A DNA stretch of 41,177 nt from CAKZKT01 sp034434235 (GCA_034434235.1 DAOTZV010000190.1:1-41177); one strand, 5' to 3'; counted from the stretch's first letter, positions 1 to 7,687 are shown. The notes: generated from the letters alone by a model not told the origin. Translations and numbers: made by a program.

Positions 1-2
1 CA

Positions 3-35
3 CCCCCTCCCTCCCCTGGTAGGGGAGGGAGGGGG
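3..35. terminator. Perfect 15-bp inverted repeat downstream of the solute-binding protein gene
   Basis: A C/T-rich arm (3-17), a 3-base loop and an exactly complementary G/A-rich arm (21-35) form a very stable hairpin. It lies 17 bases beyond the stop codon of the minus-strand gene that follows. No T run follows on the minus strand, so intrinsic termination is plausible but not proven; it may equally be an mRNA-stabilising hairpin. The G-rich strand continues to about 50. Confidence 0.45.
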
Positions 36-51
36 AAGGGGGAGGGAGAGG

Positions 52-2253
52 TTAACTCTTAAAGAAAAACGTCGGCGGAAGCGAGCTGCCGGGCGTGCGG
101 CAGTGCTGCGCGTTGATCTGCCGTTCGGGGATGTTGCCCATGTTGTTCTTCACCACGCGCACCCCCATGAACGCCGGCGACTGGCCGACCGTGCCGATGC
201 TCCACTGCTGCTCGACGATGATCTTCCACAGCTCCTTGCCGGTCTTGATCTGATCTTCTTCCTTCATCGTCGGCACCTTGGCCATCAGCTCAAAGGCCCG
301 CAACATCTCCGGGTCGTCGGGCTTTTCGCCTTGCGTGCCGCCCGAGGCGTACCACTTGGCGTAGGCCATGCCCATGTGGCATTCCACCGGGTCCACCGGC
401 AGCGCGTGCCGCGGGAAGAGGAAGAGCATCTCGGAGCCGTCGTTCGCCCAGGTGATGATCTGGTGCTCGTTGTTGGCCGTCTTGCCGAACGCCAGGTTGC
501 GCTCCAGCTCCTTCACGTCCACGTCAATGCCGATCTTCTTCCACTGCTGCTTGATCATCTCGCCCGCGGCCGTGTAGGGCACGAATTGCCCGCCCACCGT
601 GATCATCTCCAGGCGCAGGCGCTGGCCGTTGTCGGTGCGCAGGCGGAAGCCCTCGGCGTCCTTCTTGTCCAGGCCGATCCGATCCAGGATCTCGTTGGCC
701 TGCTTCGGGTCGTAGGTGCACCACTTCTTCCGGTACTCCGGGCCCGGGCTGTAGACCGTGCTCTCGGCCGGCGCGGTGGAGCCGGGGGTGCCCACGCCAA
801 GCCAGAACGTCTCGTTGAGCTGATCGCGATCGATGCCCAACGACAGCGCATGGCGAAAGTCCTTGTTCTTCAGCCACTTGGCGATCTCCGGATCGCCCTT
901 GTACGCGTTGCCGATGTGCAGCGTGATGTCCGAGCCGTTCAGGGCCGGGTCGAGATGAACGGTGTAGTTCCCCTTCTGCTGGTTCTCCAGCAACACCGGC
1001 AGGTTGGCCAGGCTCACATGGCGCTCCTGGATGTCGTATTCGCCCGCCACCGCGCGCAGGTTGAGCACCTGGAGGTTCTCGGCCAGCGTCATGGTGATCT
1101 TGTCAATGTACGGGAGCTGGTTGCCCTCGGTGTCCACGGCCCAGTAATACGGGTTGCGCTCCATGACCCACGTCGGCGTGTTGATCGGGCTGACGGTGCG
1201 CCAGGGGGTCATGACCGGCACATCCACGTTGAGCACCCAGCTATAGCGGTTCTTGAAGTACGCCTTCCAGTCGTCGAAGCCGGCGTCCTTGGCCTTCTTG
1301 TTGACCTCTTCGAGCGAGGAGTACTTGGGCAGGAACTGCTTCAGGTAGTGCTTCGGCGCGTAGCCGCCGCCGAAGGTGCCGAACGCGCCGCGGGTGGCAA
1401 ACCCGGCGCCGATGGCCGTGCTGCCGGCCAGGATGTAGGGGAAGAGATAGTTCGGCTCGGGGAACTCGAAGGCCACGGTGAAGTCGTCTATCTTCTTCAT
1501 CACGCCCGGCTTGCCGTTGACCATCATTTCGGGGAAGGGGGTGGGCACCAGGTCCTTGTTGGAATAGACATCCTCGAACCAGAACATGAAGTCGTCGGCA
1601 GTGAGGGGCGTGCCGTCCGACCACTTGGCGCCCTTGCGGAGCATCACCGTGGTCGTCTTGCCGTCTTCGCTGAGCTTCCAGTCTTTGCAGAGGGCCGGCG
1701 CGATGTTGTTGCCGGTGTAATCCCAGAAGAGGATCTTGTCGGTGGAGACGATGCGGTTGCCGTTTTCATGGTCGGCCGGGCCGGTGAAGCCGCGACGCCA
1801 GTTGCCGCCGTACTTGCCGATCTCGCGCAGCGGCTTGATGACCATGACGTCGGTGGGCTCGGGCAGGCGCTTTTCGACCGGCGGCAGCTTGCCGGCCTTG
1901 ACCAGCTCGGCAAGCATGGGCGCCTCGTTGAACTTCTTCGGGAACTTCGCCACGTCCCGGATGATCTCCGGGCCTTCCAGCTTGCCGATCAGCGATTCGC
2001 CCAGCTTGGGCGCGGCCGCTTTCGCGGCGGTCGGCGCGGCAGTGGGAGCGGCGGTGGGAGCCGGCGCCTTGGTGGCGGCGGGGGCCGCGGTGGGCGCGGC
2101 CGGCGCCGCGGTGGGTGCAGCCGGCGCGGCCGTGGGAGCGGCCGGGGCCGGCGCGGGCGTAGGTTGAGCACATGCGGCCAGGGTGGCCGTGCCGACAGCG
2201 GCGCCGGTGAGCGTGAGGAACTCTCGGCGGGTCAAGTGCTTGCGCTTGGACAT
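52..2253 (-). CDS. ABC transporter substrate-binding lipoprotein, family 5 (peptide/nickel/oligosaccharide type)
   Basis: Extracellular ligand-binding component of an ABC importer, 733 aa. The ATG at 2253 is chosen because AAGGAGG lies 6 bases upstream and because it gives a clean export signal: MSKRKHLTRREFLTLTG has the twin-arginine pattern, and TLAAC is a lipobox with the lipidated Cys near residue 24. Residues about 25-75 are a Pro/Ala/Thr linker typical of Chloroflexota surface lipoproteins. The mature part has SBP_bac_5 features such as YGGNWRRGFTGPADHENG and LRKGAKWSDGTPLTADDFMFWFEDV. At over 700 aa it is longer than classical DppA/OppA but normal for this subgroup. Permease and ATPase genes would be expected beyond the left edge. 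The ligand cannot be read from sequence. The neighbouring IclR gene is a plausible regulator. Confidence 0.9.
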   Translation of the reverse strand: MSKRKHLTRREFLTLTGAAVGTATLAACAQPTPAPAPAAPTAAPAAPTAAPAAPTAAPAATKAPAPTAAPTAAPTAAKAAAPKLGESLIGKLEGPEIIRDVAKFPKKFNEAPMLAELVKAGKLPPVEKRLPEPTDVMVIKPLREIGKYGGNWRRGFTGPADHENGNRIVSTDKILFWDYTGNNIAPALCKDWKLSEDGKTTTVMLRKGAKWSDGTPLTADDFMFWFEDVYSNKDLVPTPFPEMMVNGKPGVMKKIDDFTVAFEFPEPNYLFPYILAGSTAIGAGFATRGAFGTFGGGYAPKHYLKQFLPKYSSLEEVNKKAKDAGFDDWKAYFKNRYSWVLNVDVPVMTPWRTVSPINTPTWVMERNPYYWAVDTEGNQLPYIDKITMTLAENLQVLNLRAVAGEYDIQERHVSLANLPVLLENQQKGNYTVHLDPALNGSDITLHIGNAYKGDPEIAKWLKNKDFRHALSLGIDRDQLNETFWLGVGTPGSTAPAESTVYSPGPEYRKKWCTYDPKQANEILDRIGLDKKDAEGFRLRTDNGQRLRLEMITVGGQFVPYTAAGEMIKQQWKKIGIDVDVKELERNLAFGKTANNEHQIITWANDGSEMLFLFPRHALPVDPVECHMGMAYAKWYASGGTQGEKPDDPEMLRAFELMAKVPTMKEEDQIKTGKELWKIIVEQQWSIGTVGQSPAFMGVRVVKNNMGNIPERQINAQHCRTPGSSLPPTFFFKS

Positions 2254-2294
2254 CTCAGCCTCCTTAGAATGGATACGAAATGGTACTCTCTCTG

Positions 2295-2415
2295 GGCGAC
2301 CAAGGTCGCGGCTAACGAGCCCCCCGCCGGACGTCGGCCTGCGCCGCCGCGACCGCACCCACGCAGGTGGGTGCCGCGGCGCAACCGCGCCCTCGCGTCG
2401 CGATTTCAATCGCCC
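2295..2415 (-). repeat. Single complete copy of the multi-hairpin repeat (locus A)
   Basis: Read on the minus strand, this is one full unit of the family that forms the arrays at 9361 and 35126. It starts with the hairpin GCGATTGAAATCGC (2413-2400), followed by a GCGC-stem hairpin, CACCCACCTGCGTGGGTG, a GCGCAGGCCGAC segment, then TTAGCC and the hairpin GCGACCTTGGTCGC (2309-2296). The two end hairpins are inverted relative to each other. The unit sits between the 3' end of the IclR gene and the 5' end of the binding-protein gene, and its first hairpin contains the IclR stop codon. Confidence 0.85.
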
Positions 2416-3218
2416 ACGACGTTGCCACGCCCACGATGGCACACAACCTGAGACAGCTCTGCGCCCAGGTTGACCGAAATGGTCCGGGCGGTCTCCTTGA
2501 CCAGTGCAGCAATCCGCGGAGCATCGGCCAGGGAGAGGCGCGACACCGGCGCAGACAAGCTGATGCTGGCAATCGGCTTGCCGGTGTAGTCGAAGATGGG
2601 AGCCGCCACGCACCGGCCACCCTCTTCGTTCTCTTCGTCGTCTACGGCATACCCCAGCTCGCGCGCTTCCGCCAACTGCCGAAGCCACACCTCTTCATCG
2701 GTGATCGTCTTCGCGGTCACGCGCGGCAACCCGAAGCGCCGAACAAAGGCGCGCGCCTCTGCCTCGGGCCAATGCGCCATGATCGCCTTGCCCAGCGCGG
2801 TGCTGTGCGCCAGGGCGCGCTTGCCGATCTCGGAGCGCATCCCCAAAGCACGAGGGCACAACAACCGCTCGATGTACACGATGTCGGCGCCATCCAGCAC
2901 GGCCAGGTTGACCGTCTCGCCGCACCGGTTGCGCAGCGCCTCCAGATGAGGATAGGCCACCCGCCGGATCTCCAGATGGTGGAGCACGACCGACGACCGC
3001 TCGACCAGCTTCAGCCCTAGGCTGTATTTGCGGGTTTGGGGGTTCTGTGTCAGGTAGCCCTTGGCGGCCAGCGTATGGATCAATCCCGCGGCCGTGCTCT
3101 TATGGAGGCCCACAGCTTCGGCGATCTCGGTCGTGCCCAGTTCGGCCGTGCGCAAGTCGAACAGATTTAAGATATCGAGCGCGCGCTCGACCGAACCGAT
3201 CAGTTTGGGAGGCTGCAT
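2406..3218 (-). CDS. IclR-family transcriptional regulator
   Basis: DNA-binding regulator, 270 aa. The N-terminal winged helix-turn-helix (residues about 5-65: SVERALDILNLFDLRTAELG, then TEIAEAVGLHKSTAAGLIHTL) and the C-terminal effector domain (residues about 75-250, with ADIVYIERL and SALGKAIMA-like segments) are in the standard IclR order and length. The ATG at 3218 is chosen because the protein then begins right before the HTH; AGGAAAGG lies 13 bases upstream, a long spacing. Upstream is a TTGACA/TATCAT promoter overlapped by a perfect palindrome, suggesting autoregulation. The C-terminal residues Gly-Asp and the TGA stop are read from the repeat hairpin (GGC GAT TGA), so the last residues are probably not ancestral. 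Likely target: the adjacent solute-binding protein gene (inference). Confidence 0.9.
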   Translation of the reverse strand: MQPPKLIGSVERALDILNLFDLRTAELGTTEIAEAVGLHKSTAAGLIHTLAAKGYLTQNPQTRKYSLGLKLVERSSVVLHHLEIRRVAYPHLEALRNRCGETVNLAVLDGADIVYIERLLCPRALGMRSEIGKRALAHSTALGKAIMAHWPEAEARAFVRRFGLPRVTAKTITDEEVWLRQLAEARELGYAVDDEENEEGGRCVAAPIFDYTGKPIASISLSAPVSRLSLADAPRIAALVKETARTISVNLGAELSQVVCHRGRGNVVGD

Positions 3219-3267
3219 CGTCGCACAGATACCTTTCCTGGAGGGGAAAACGAAAAGCAATGCGACA

Positions 3268-3288
3268 ATATCGTACAACGAACGATAT
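3268..3288. promoter_or_regulatory. Candidate IclR operator, perfect palindrome
   Basis: ATATCGT (3268-3274), a 7-base spacer and ACGATAT (3282-3288) form a perfect inverted repeat centred about 60 bases upstream of the IclR start. It overlaps the -10 hexamer and the predicted start site of the IclR promoter, the position expected of an autorepressor site. Binding by this IclR protein is inferred from position and symmetry. Confidence 0.6.
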
Positions 3289-3314
3289 GATAGCACAATC
3301 TGGCCGCCTGTCAA
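3287..3314 (-). promoter_or_regulatory. Sigma70-type promoter of the IclR gene
   Basis: On the minus strand TTGACA (3314-3309), a 16-base spacer and TATCAT (3292-3287) match the housekeeping consensus well. The transcript would start near 3280, giving a leader of about 60 bases. The palindrome 3268-3288 covers the -10 and start region. Confidence 0.65.
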
Positions 3315-3459
3315 GAAACTGGAGGCTGGAAACGAATTGGTATTAGGCGCTGTGCAATGAATGAGGTATACTTACCGGAAAATCGCGCGCGGACGCGCCG
3401 GGCACCCTCCCAGGTGCCTGGCACGTGAAACTCAAAACTGACCACTGACCACACGCTTT

Positions 3460-4500
3460 ATGTCCAAACATCCATACCAACTCACGCCCGAACAGGCTTC
3501 ACGCTTCGCCCATCTGGCCTTGCGCTGCATCCAGCGCGAGTTCCCCTGCAACCCCGGTCATGTGATCGCCGACGCCGCCGACCTGCGCCGGCCGCGCGAG
3601 CTGCATCCGGCATTCTACGGCTGCTTCGACTGGCATTCGGCCGTGCACGGCCACTGGCTGCTGGTCCACGTCCTGCGGCGCTTCCCGGATCTGCCCGAAG
3701 CGGCCGCCATTCGCGCCGCGCTGGCCGACAACCTGACGGAGGCCAACCTGCGGATCGAAGCCGATTACTTCGCGGCGGCCGGCCATCGCGGCTTCGAGCG
3801 CGCCTACGGCTGGGCGTGGCTCCTCAAGCTGGCCGAGGAGCTGGCCACGTGGGACGATCCCGATGGCCGGCGCTGGTCGGCCGGCCTGGCGGCGCTGGCC
3901 GACGTAATCGTGGCCCGCTACCAGGAGTTCCTGCCCAAACAGGTCTATCCGATCCGCACCGGCGTGCACCCCAACACCGCGTTCGGCCTGGCGTTCGCGT
4001 TCGACTACGCGCGAGCCGTCGGCCACGCGGCCCTGCGCGATCTGATCGTCCGCCGTAGCCTGGATTATTATGCGGCCGACCGGGCCTGTCCGGCCGCATG
4101 GGAGCCGGGCGGCAACGACTTCTTCTCGCCCTGCCTGATGGAGGCCGACCTGATGCGCCGCATCCTGCCGCAAGAGGAATTCGCCGCGTGGCTGGAAGAT
4201 TTTCTGCCGGAACTGCGCACGGGTAAACCGGCCAGTCTGTTGCATCCGGCGATCGTGACCGACCGGAGCGACGGCCAGCTCGTGCACCTGGACGGCCTCA
4301 ACCTGAGCCGGGCGTGGTGCATGTGGAACATCGCGGCCGCGCTGCCGCCGGCCGACCCGCGGCGGGAGATCCTGGCCGCCGCGGCCGGCCGCCACGCCGA
4401 CGCCGGACTGACCGGCGTTGCCAGCGGCGATTACATGGGGGAACACTGGCTGGCGACCTTCGCGGTTTACATGCTGGAGTGCGCCGGAGCATACTCATGA
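3460..4500 (+). CDS. DUF2891 family protein
   Basis: Cytoplasmic protein of 346 aa, the normal length for DUF2891. It shows the family's His/Trp-rich centre (FYGCFDWHSAVHGHWLL, residues about 49-65) and the helical, alpha/alpha-toroid-like run of segments that follows. The biochemical role of DUF2891 is not known to me. No signal peptide or membrane segment is visible. It starts a two-gene unit with the PNPOx-like gene, whose ATG overlaps this stop in an ATGA arrangement, so the two are probably translationally coupled. A TATACT -10-like sequence lies at 3367-3372. The direct upstream stretch contains the short duplicated string CTGACCACTGACCAC. Confidence 0.8.
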   Translation: MSKHPYQLTPEQASRFAHLALRCIQREFPCNPGHVIADAADLRRPRELHPAFYGCFDWHSAVHGHWLLVHVLRRFPDLPEAAAIRAALADNLTEANLRIEADYFAAAGHRGFERAYGWAWLLKLAEELATWDDPDGRRWSAGLAALADVIVARYQEFLPKQVYPIRTGVHPNTAFGLAFAFDYARAVGHAALRDLIVRRSLDYYAADRACPAAWEPGGNDFFSPCLMEADLMRRILPQEEFAAWLEDFLPELRTGKPASLLHPAIVTDRSDGQLVHLDGLNLSRAWCMWNIAAALPPADPRREILAAAAGRHADAGLTGVASGDYMGEHWLATFAVYMLECAGAYS

Positions 4501-5117
4501 GCCCAGAGATACACAAGCTTCACCGCCTGCCCCAACGCGGCCGCTACGACCGCGAAACGATCTACGCCATCCTCGATGCCGCGAAGGTGTGTCACGTCGG
4601 CTTCGCCGAGGGGGACCAGCCGTTCGTGATCCCCATGCTCTACGCCCGCGCCGGCGAGGAGATCCTGTTGCACGGCGCGCCGACGAGCCGGCTGATCGGC
4701 CACATTGCGGCCGGCCGACCTATCTGCATCAGCGTCGCCATCCTGGACGGGTTGGTCCTGGCGAAATCGGCCTTCCACCACTCGGTCAACTACCGGTCGG
4801 TCGTCCTCTTCGGCCGCGGCCGGTTGCTCGAAGACGCACAGGAGAAGCTGGAAGCGCTGCGAACCCTCACCGAGCACCTTGCGCCGGGCCGCTGGGAGGT
4901 CGTGCGGCCGCCGAACGCGGCCGAGCTGCGAGGGACAGCGGTCGTAGCGGTGGCCATCGAGAACGCGTCGGCCAAGGTGCGCAGCGGCCCGCCGGCCGAC
5001 ACGGACGCCGATCGCGCGTTGCCCGTGTGGGCCGGCGTGCTGCCGGTGCGGGAGGCCATCGGCGCGGCGATCCCTGCGGACTATTGCGACGAAGCGCTCC
5101 CCGCGCCGACGCTATGA
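4497..5117 (+). CDS. Pyridoxamine 5'-phosphate oxidase-related (FMN-binding split-barrel) protein
   Basis: Predicted flavin-binding split-barrel protein of 206 aa. The N-terminal part RGRYDRETIYAILDAAKVCH is the common entry of the PNPOx-like/NimA-like group, followed by strand-rich segments VGFAEGDQPFVIPMLYA, ILLHGAPTSRLIGHI, SVAILDGLVLAKSAFHHSVNYRSVVLFG. These are generally flavin-dependent reductases or heme/flavin-binding proteins rather than true PdxH, so no specific reaction is assigned. The ATG at 4497 overlaps the TGA of the DUF2891 gene by 4 bases. The 3' end overlaps the convergent DUF1992 gene by 6 bases. Confidence 0.85.
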   Translation: MSPEIHKLHRLPQRGRYDRETIYAILDAAKVCHVGFAEGDQPFVIPMLYARAGEEILLHGAPTSRLIGHIAAGRPICISVAILDGLVLAKSAFHHSVNYRSVVLFGRGRLLEDAQEKLEALRTLTEHLAPGRWEVVRPPNAAELRGTAVVAVAIENASAKVRSGPPADTDADRALPVWAGVLPVREAIGAAIPADYCDEALPAPTL

Positions 5118-5453
5118 CCGACGCCGCCGCGGCCGCCTGGCCCGCCGCCGCTGTTCGAGCAGGAGATTCAGGCTCAGGACCTTGTCGTCGAGCTGCTTCC
5201 GGAGCCGGGTCCGTTCGGCATCGCCCGACGCCGCGGTGAGCCGCGCCTTCAGCCCGGCGATCTCTCTGAGCAGCTCGACCTCCTCCGGCATGTAGCCGGC
5301 GCTGCGCAACACCGACCAGGCCATCCGCAGGTCTTCGGGCGCGGCGAAGTAGCTATCCAGGTCGAGCGGCTTGCCCGCGCCGGGGAGATCGTCGAAGTCG
5401 CCGCGGGCCATGGCCTCCTGGATCTTCTCCTCGACCAGCGCGTCGAAGGGCAT
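5112..5453 (-). CDS. DUF1992 (DnaJ-related, DNAJC28-type) small protein
   Basis: Small cytoplasmic protein of 113 aa. Residues about 1-70 (FDALVEEKIQEAMARGDFDD, LPGAGKPLDL, GYMPEEVELLREI) are the diagnostic DUF1992 region, also found in DNAJC28-type J-protein relatives. There is no J domain here. The C-terminus is Arg-rich (RRRARRPRRRRS), which may favour nucleic-acid or membrane contact; function is unknown. It follows gatB with a 5-base gap on the same strand, so it is probably the distal gene of a gatB transcript. Confidence 0.85.
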   Translation of the reverse strand: MPFDALVEEKIQEAMARGDFDDLPGAGKPLDLDSYFAAPEDLRMAWSVLRSAGYMPEEVELLREIAGLKARLTAASGDAERTRLRKQLDDKVLSLNLLLEQRRRARRPRRRRS

Positions 5454-5458
5454 GGCGC

Positions 5459-6901
5459 TTACTCCTTGAGCGCGGCGGCGAGCAGCTCCCGCACTACGGC
5501 CGGATTGCCCTTGCCGCGCGTCTCGCGCATCACCTGGCCCAGGAACCAGTTAAACAGGGTGGCCTTGCCTCCGCGATACTTCGCCACCTCGTCGGGGTAA
5601 CGGGCCACTACCTGCGCGACCGCGGCCGCCAGCGCGTCGGCATCGCTCACCTGCAACAGGCCCAGCTCCTGGACGATTTCGTCGGCCGGCCGGCCCGTCT
5701 CGAACATGATCCCGAAGACGCGCTTGGCGCTGTTCAGGTTGATCTGGCCCGCGGCCACCAGGCGCAACAGCCCCGCAAAGGCATCCGGCGTGATCTTGAC
5801 CGCCTCGATCCCGGTTCCGGCCGCGTTCATCAGCCGGAACAGCTCGCCCGTGATCCAGTTGGCGACCGTCCTGGCGTCGCCGGCTGCGGCGACCACCGCC
5901 TCGAAGTATTCGGCGATGCCCCGCTCTTCCACCAACACGGCGGCGTCGCGCGGATGGAGGCCGAACGCCGAAACATAGCGCGCCGCCTTGGCATCGGGCA
6001 GCTCCGGCAGCCGTTCGGCCAACTCGGCCACCCAGGCCGGCTCGATGACCAGCGGCGGCAGATCGGGCTCTGGAAAGTAACGATAGTCGTGGGCCGATTC
6101 CTTGGTGCGCTGCACCACCGTCCGGCCGTGCTCCTCGTCCCAACCCATCGTCACCTGCACCACCCGGCCGCCGGCCTCCAGCACCTCGATCTGCCGCGCC
6201 ACCTCGTACTCCAGCGCCTGGACGACCGCGCGAAACGAGTTCAGGTTCTTGATCTCGACCTTGGTGCCGAATTGCGCCTGGCCGCGGGGTCGCACGCTGA
6301 CGTTGGCCTCGCAACGCATGGCGCCCTTCTCCATGTCGGCCGTGCTTACGCCCAGGTAGCGGAGGATGCGCTGGAGTTTGGTCAGATAGGCGTATGCCTC
6401 GGCCGGCGAACGCATGTCGGGCTCGGTGACGATCTCGAGCAGCGGCACGCCCGCCCGGTTCAGATCCACCAGGCTGGCGCTGCCGGTGTGGATGAGCTTG
6501 CCCGTGTCCTCTTCCAGGTGGGCGCGCGTAATCCCGATGCGCTTGACCTTAACCTCACCCCCCTCCTCGACCTCAACCTCGATCCAGCCGTTGCGACAGA
6601 GCGGCAGCTCGTACTGGCTGATCTGATAGCCCTTGGGCAGATCGGGGTAGTGATAGTTCTTGCGGGCGAAGACCGCCTCGGGGCCGATGGTGCAGTGGAG
6701 CGCCAGGCCGGCCAGGATCGTCTTCTCCACGGCCGCCCGGTTGATGACCGGCAAGACGCCCGGCAACGCCATGCACACCGGACAGACGTGCGTGTTGGGC
6801 GCGGCCGATGCGTAGTCCGCGCTGCACCCGCAGAACATCTTGGAACGAGTCAGGATCTGGGCGTGAACTTCCAGGCCGATGATAGTTTCGTAGATGCTCA
6901 T
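5459..6901 (-). CDS. gatB: Aspartyl/glutamyl-tRNA(Asn/Gln) amidotransferase subunit B
   Basis: GatB of the GatCAB complex, 480 aa, full length. It phosphorylates the misacylated Glu-tRNA(Gln) or Asp-tRNA(Asn) so that ammonia delivered from GatA can form Gln or Asn. Visible hallmarks are IGLEVHAQILTRSKMFCGCS at the N-terminus, the zinc-type Cys cluster CGC...CPVC (residues about 23-43), PKGYQISQYELPL, RIGITRAHLEEDTGKL, DLNRAGVPLLEIVTEPDMRS and the C-terminal YqeY-like tail ending NPAVVRELL. gatA and gatC are not in the window. A DUF1992 gene follows after 5 bases. Its ATG overlaps the last codon of the collapsed HEPN remnant upstream. Confidence 0.97.
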   Translation of the reverse strand: MSIYETIIGLEVHAQILTRSKMFCGCSADYASAAPNTHVCPVCMALPGVLPVINRAAVEKTILAGLALHCTIGPEAVFARKNYHYPDLPKGYQISQYELPLCRNGWIEVEVEEGGEVKVKRIGITRAHLEEDTGKLIHTGSASLVDLNRAGVPLLEIVTEPDMRSPAEAYAYLTKLQRILRYLGVSTADMEKGAMRCEANVSVRPRGQAQFGTKVEIKNLNSFRAVVQALEYEVARQIEVLEAGGRVVQVTMGWDEEHGRTVVQRTKESAHDYRYFPEPDLPPLVIEPAWVAELAERLPELPDAKAARYVSAFGLHPRDAAVLVEERGIAEYFEAVVAAAGDARTVANWITGELFRLMNAAGTGIEAVKITPDAFAGLLRLVAAGQINLNSAKRVFGIMFETGRPADEIVQELGLLQVSDADALAAAVAQVVARYPDEVAKYRGGKATLFNWFLGQVMRETRGKGNPAVVRELLAAALKE

Positions 6902-7083
6902 AAATCCTTAGGCGCCTTCCAGGAGGTGGGCAGGGATTCCAAAAAATCAACGACCAATCGAGCGAAACGATCGAAATCGTCCAGGCATCGTTATTCGTCA
7001 AATGTCACCCTTTGCAAGGCTCTCAAATCGCTCAAATACTCGGCGAGCATCTTCAAGCGGGTCTCGATGACCTCGGTATCCAT
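6898..7083 (-). pseudogene. Collapsed HEPN (DUF86/HepT-type) toxin gene
   Basis: Starting at the ATG 7083, preceded by AAGGAGGTG at 10 bases, the frame reads MDTEVIETRLKMLAEYLSDL plus 10 more residues, which resembles the N-terminal helix of HepT-type DUF86 proteins. It then stops at TAA 6993-6991. Reading on in the same frame gives RCLDDFDRFARLVVDFL and a few more residues up to TGA 6900-6898; the LDDFDRFAR pattern resembles the C-terminal helix of the same family. Roughly 80 central residues of a normal HEPN protein, including the RxxxxH RNase motif, are absent. It therefore appears to be an internal-deletion remnant. Similarity was judged by eye, not by alignment. Confidence 0.65.
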
Positions 7084-7555
7084 TGCCAAGGCCCACCTCC
7101 TTGATCCGACGGACTAAAGCGCGATTCAGCCGGGTCAACATCGGCTGAAAGTCGTAATACGCCTGTCGGCTCCTGACCTCAAAAGCCACCCGTTGTTTGC
7201 GATCTCTCTCGTATATCAGCCGGCCATACCTCAGGATCTGGTTGCACAATACCAGCGTGGCTTGATTGAGGATGACCACGTCAACGGGCCGCCGAACGAG
7301 TGGCTCCAGTTCTACAGCCCGCTCAATGCGATACATGAAATGAGCTTGCAGATCGAATTGAGGGCTGAGCAAGAGCGCGATATCCACGTCGCTCTCCTGC
7401 GTGGCTTTGCCTTTTGTTTGCGACCCAAAGAGATAGACGGCGACAACCTCGTCGCGACCCACAAAGTACTCCCTGACGCGCGCCTCGAGGGCCGCGATAT
7501 CGTCACCCGATTGCGGAAGATGGGATGGCATATGAAACAACGGATTGACTGTCAT
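6998..7555 (-). CDS. MNT-type nucleotidyltransferase (MntA-like antitoxin)
   Basis: Minimal nucleotidyltransferase of the DNA polymerase beta superfamily, 185 aa. The active-site signature VYLFGSQTKGKATQESDVDI (residues about 41-60; G-S then D-x-D) is intact, and RPVDVVIL may supply the third carboxylate. In MntA/HepT modules such proteins AMPylate and silence the HEPN RNase toxin encoded next door. Here the partner immediately downstream is only a remnant, so this is likely an orphan antitoxin. Residues about 157-185 are read in a different frame over the HEPN start region and are probably an out-of-frame extension. The ATG at 7555 has no strong ribosome-binding site; a second Met at residue 9 is an alternative. 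Confidence 0.85.
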   Translation of the reverse strand: MTVNPLFHMPSHLPQSGDDIAALEARVREYFVGRDEVVAVYLFGSQTKGKATQESDVDIALLLSPQFDLQAHFMYRIERAVELEPLVRRPVDVVILNQATLVLCNQILRYGRLIYERDRKQRVAFEVRSRQAYYDFQPMLTRLNRALVRRIKEVGLGNGYRGHRDPLEDARRVFERFESLAKGDI

Positions 7556-7681
7556 AGGTCTGGCTTCCCGATCAGGATATAGTATAATCCTGTTCTACGG
7601 CAAATCGCAAATCGCCCAATCGCCGGCCGCCGATGACGGCCGCGCGATAGAGCGCAGATAGGACTTTGCAGCCCGTTGCGC

Positions 7682-7687
7682 TATAAT
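7682..7687 (+). promoter_or_regulatory. Possible -10 element (TATAAT) of the slipin gene
   Basis: A perfect TATAAT lies 43 bases before the slipin start codon in a GC-rich context. No convincing -35 hexamer is seen at 16-18 bases. The gene has a good ribosome-binding site, CGGAGGAT, at 7718-7725. Confidence 0.45.

Noticed and set aside
3..50. G-quadruplex-driven regulatory element at the left edge
   Set aside because: The G runs are explained by the perfect hairpin at 3-35; there is no promoter or gene start beside them on that strand to support a regulatory role.
103..2451. Long open frame of 782 codons on the plus strand opposite the solute-binding protein
   Set aside because: Antisense shadow caused by high GC; Arg/Val/Leu/Gly-rich with no recognisable domain, while the minus strand encodes a clear family-5 binding protein.
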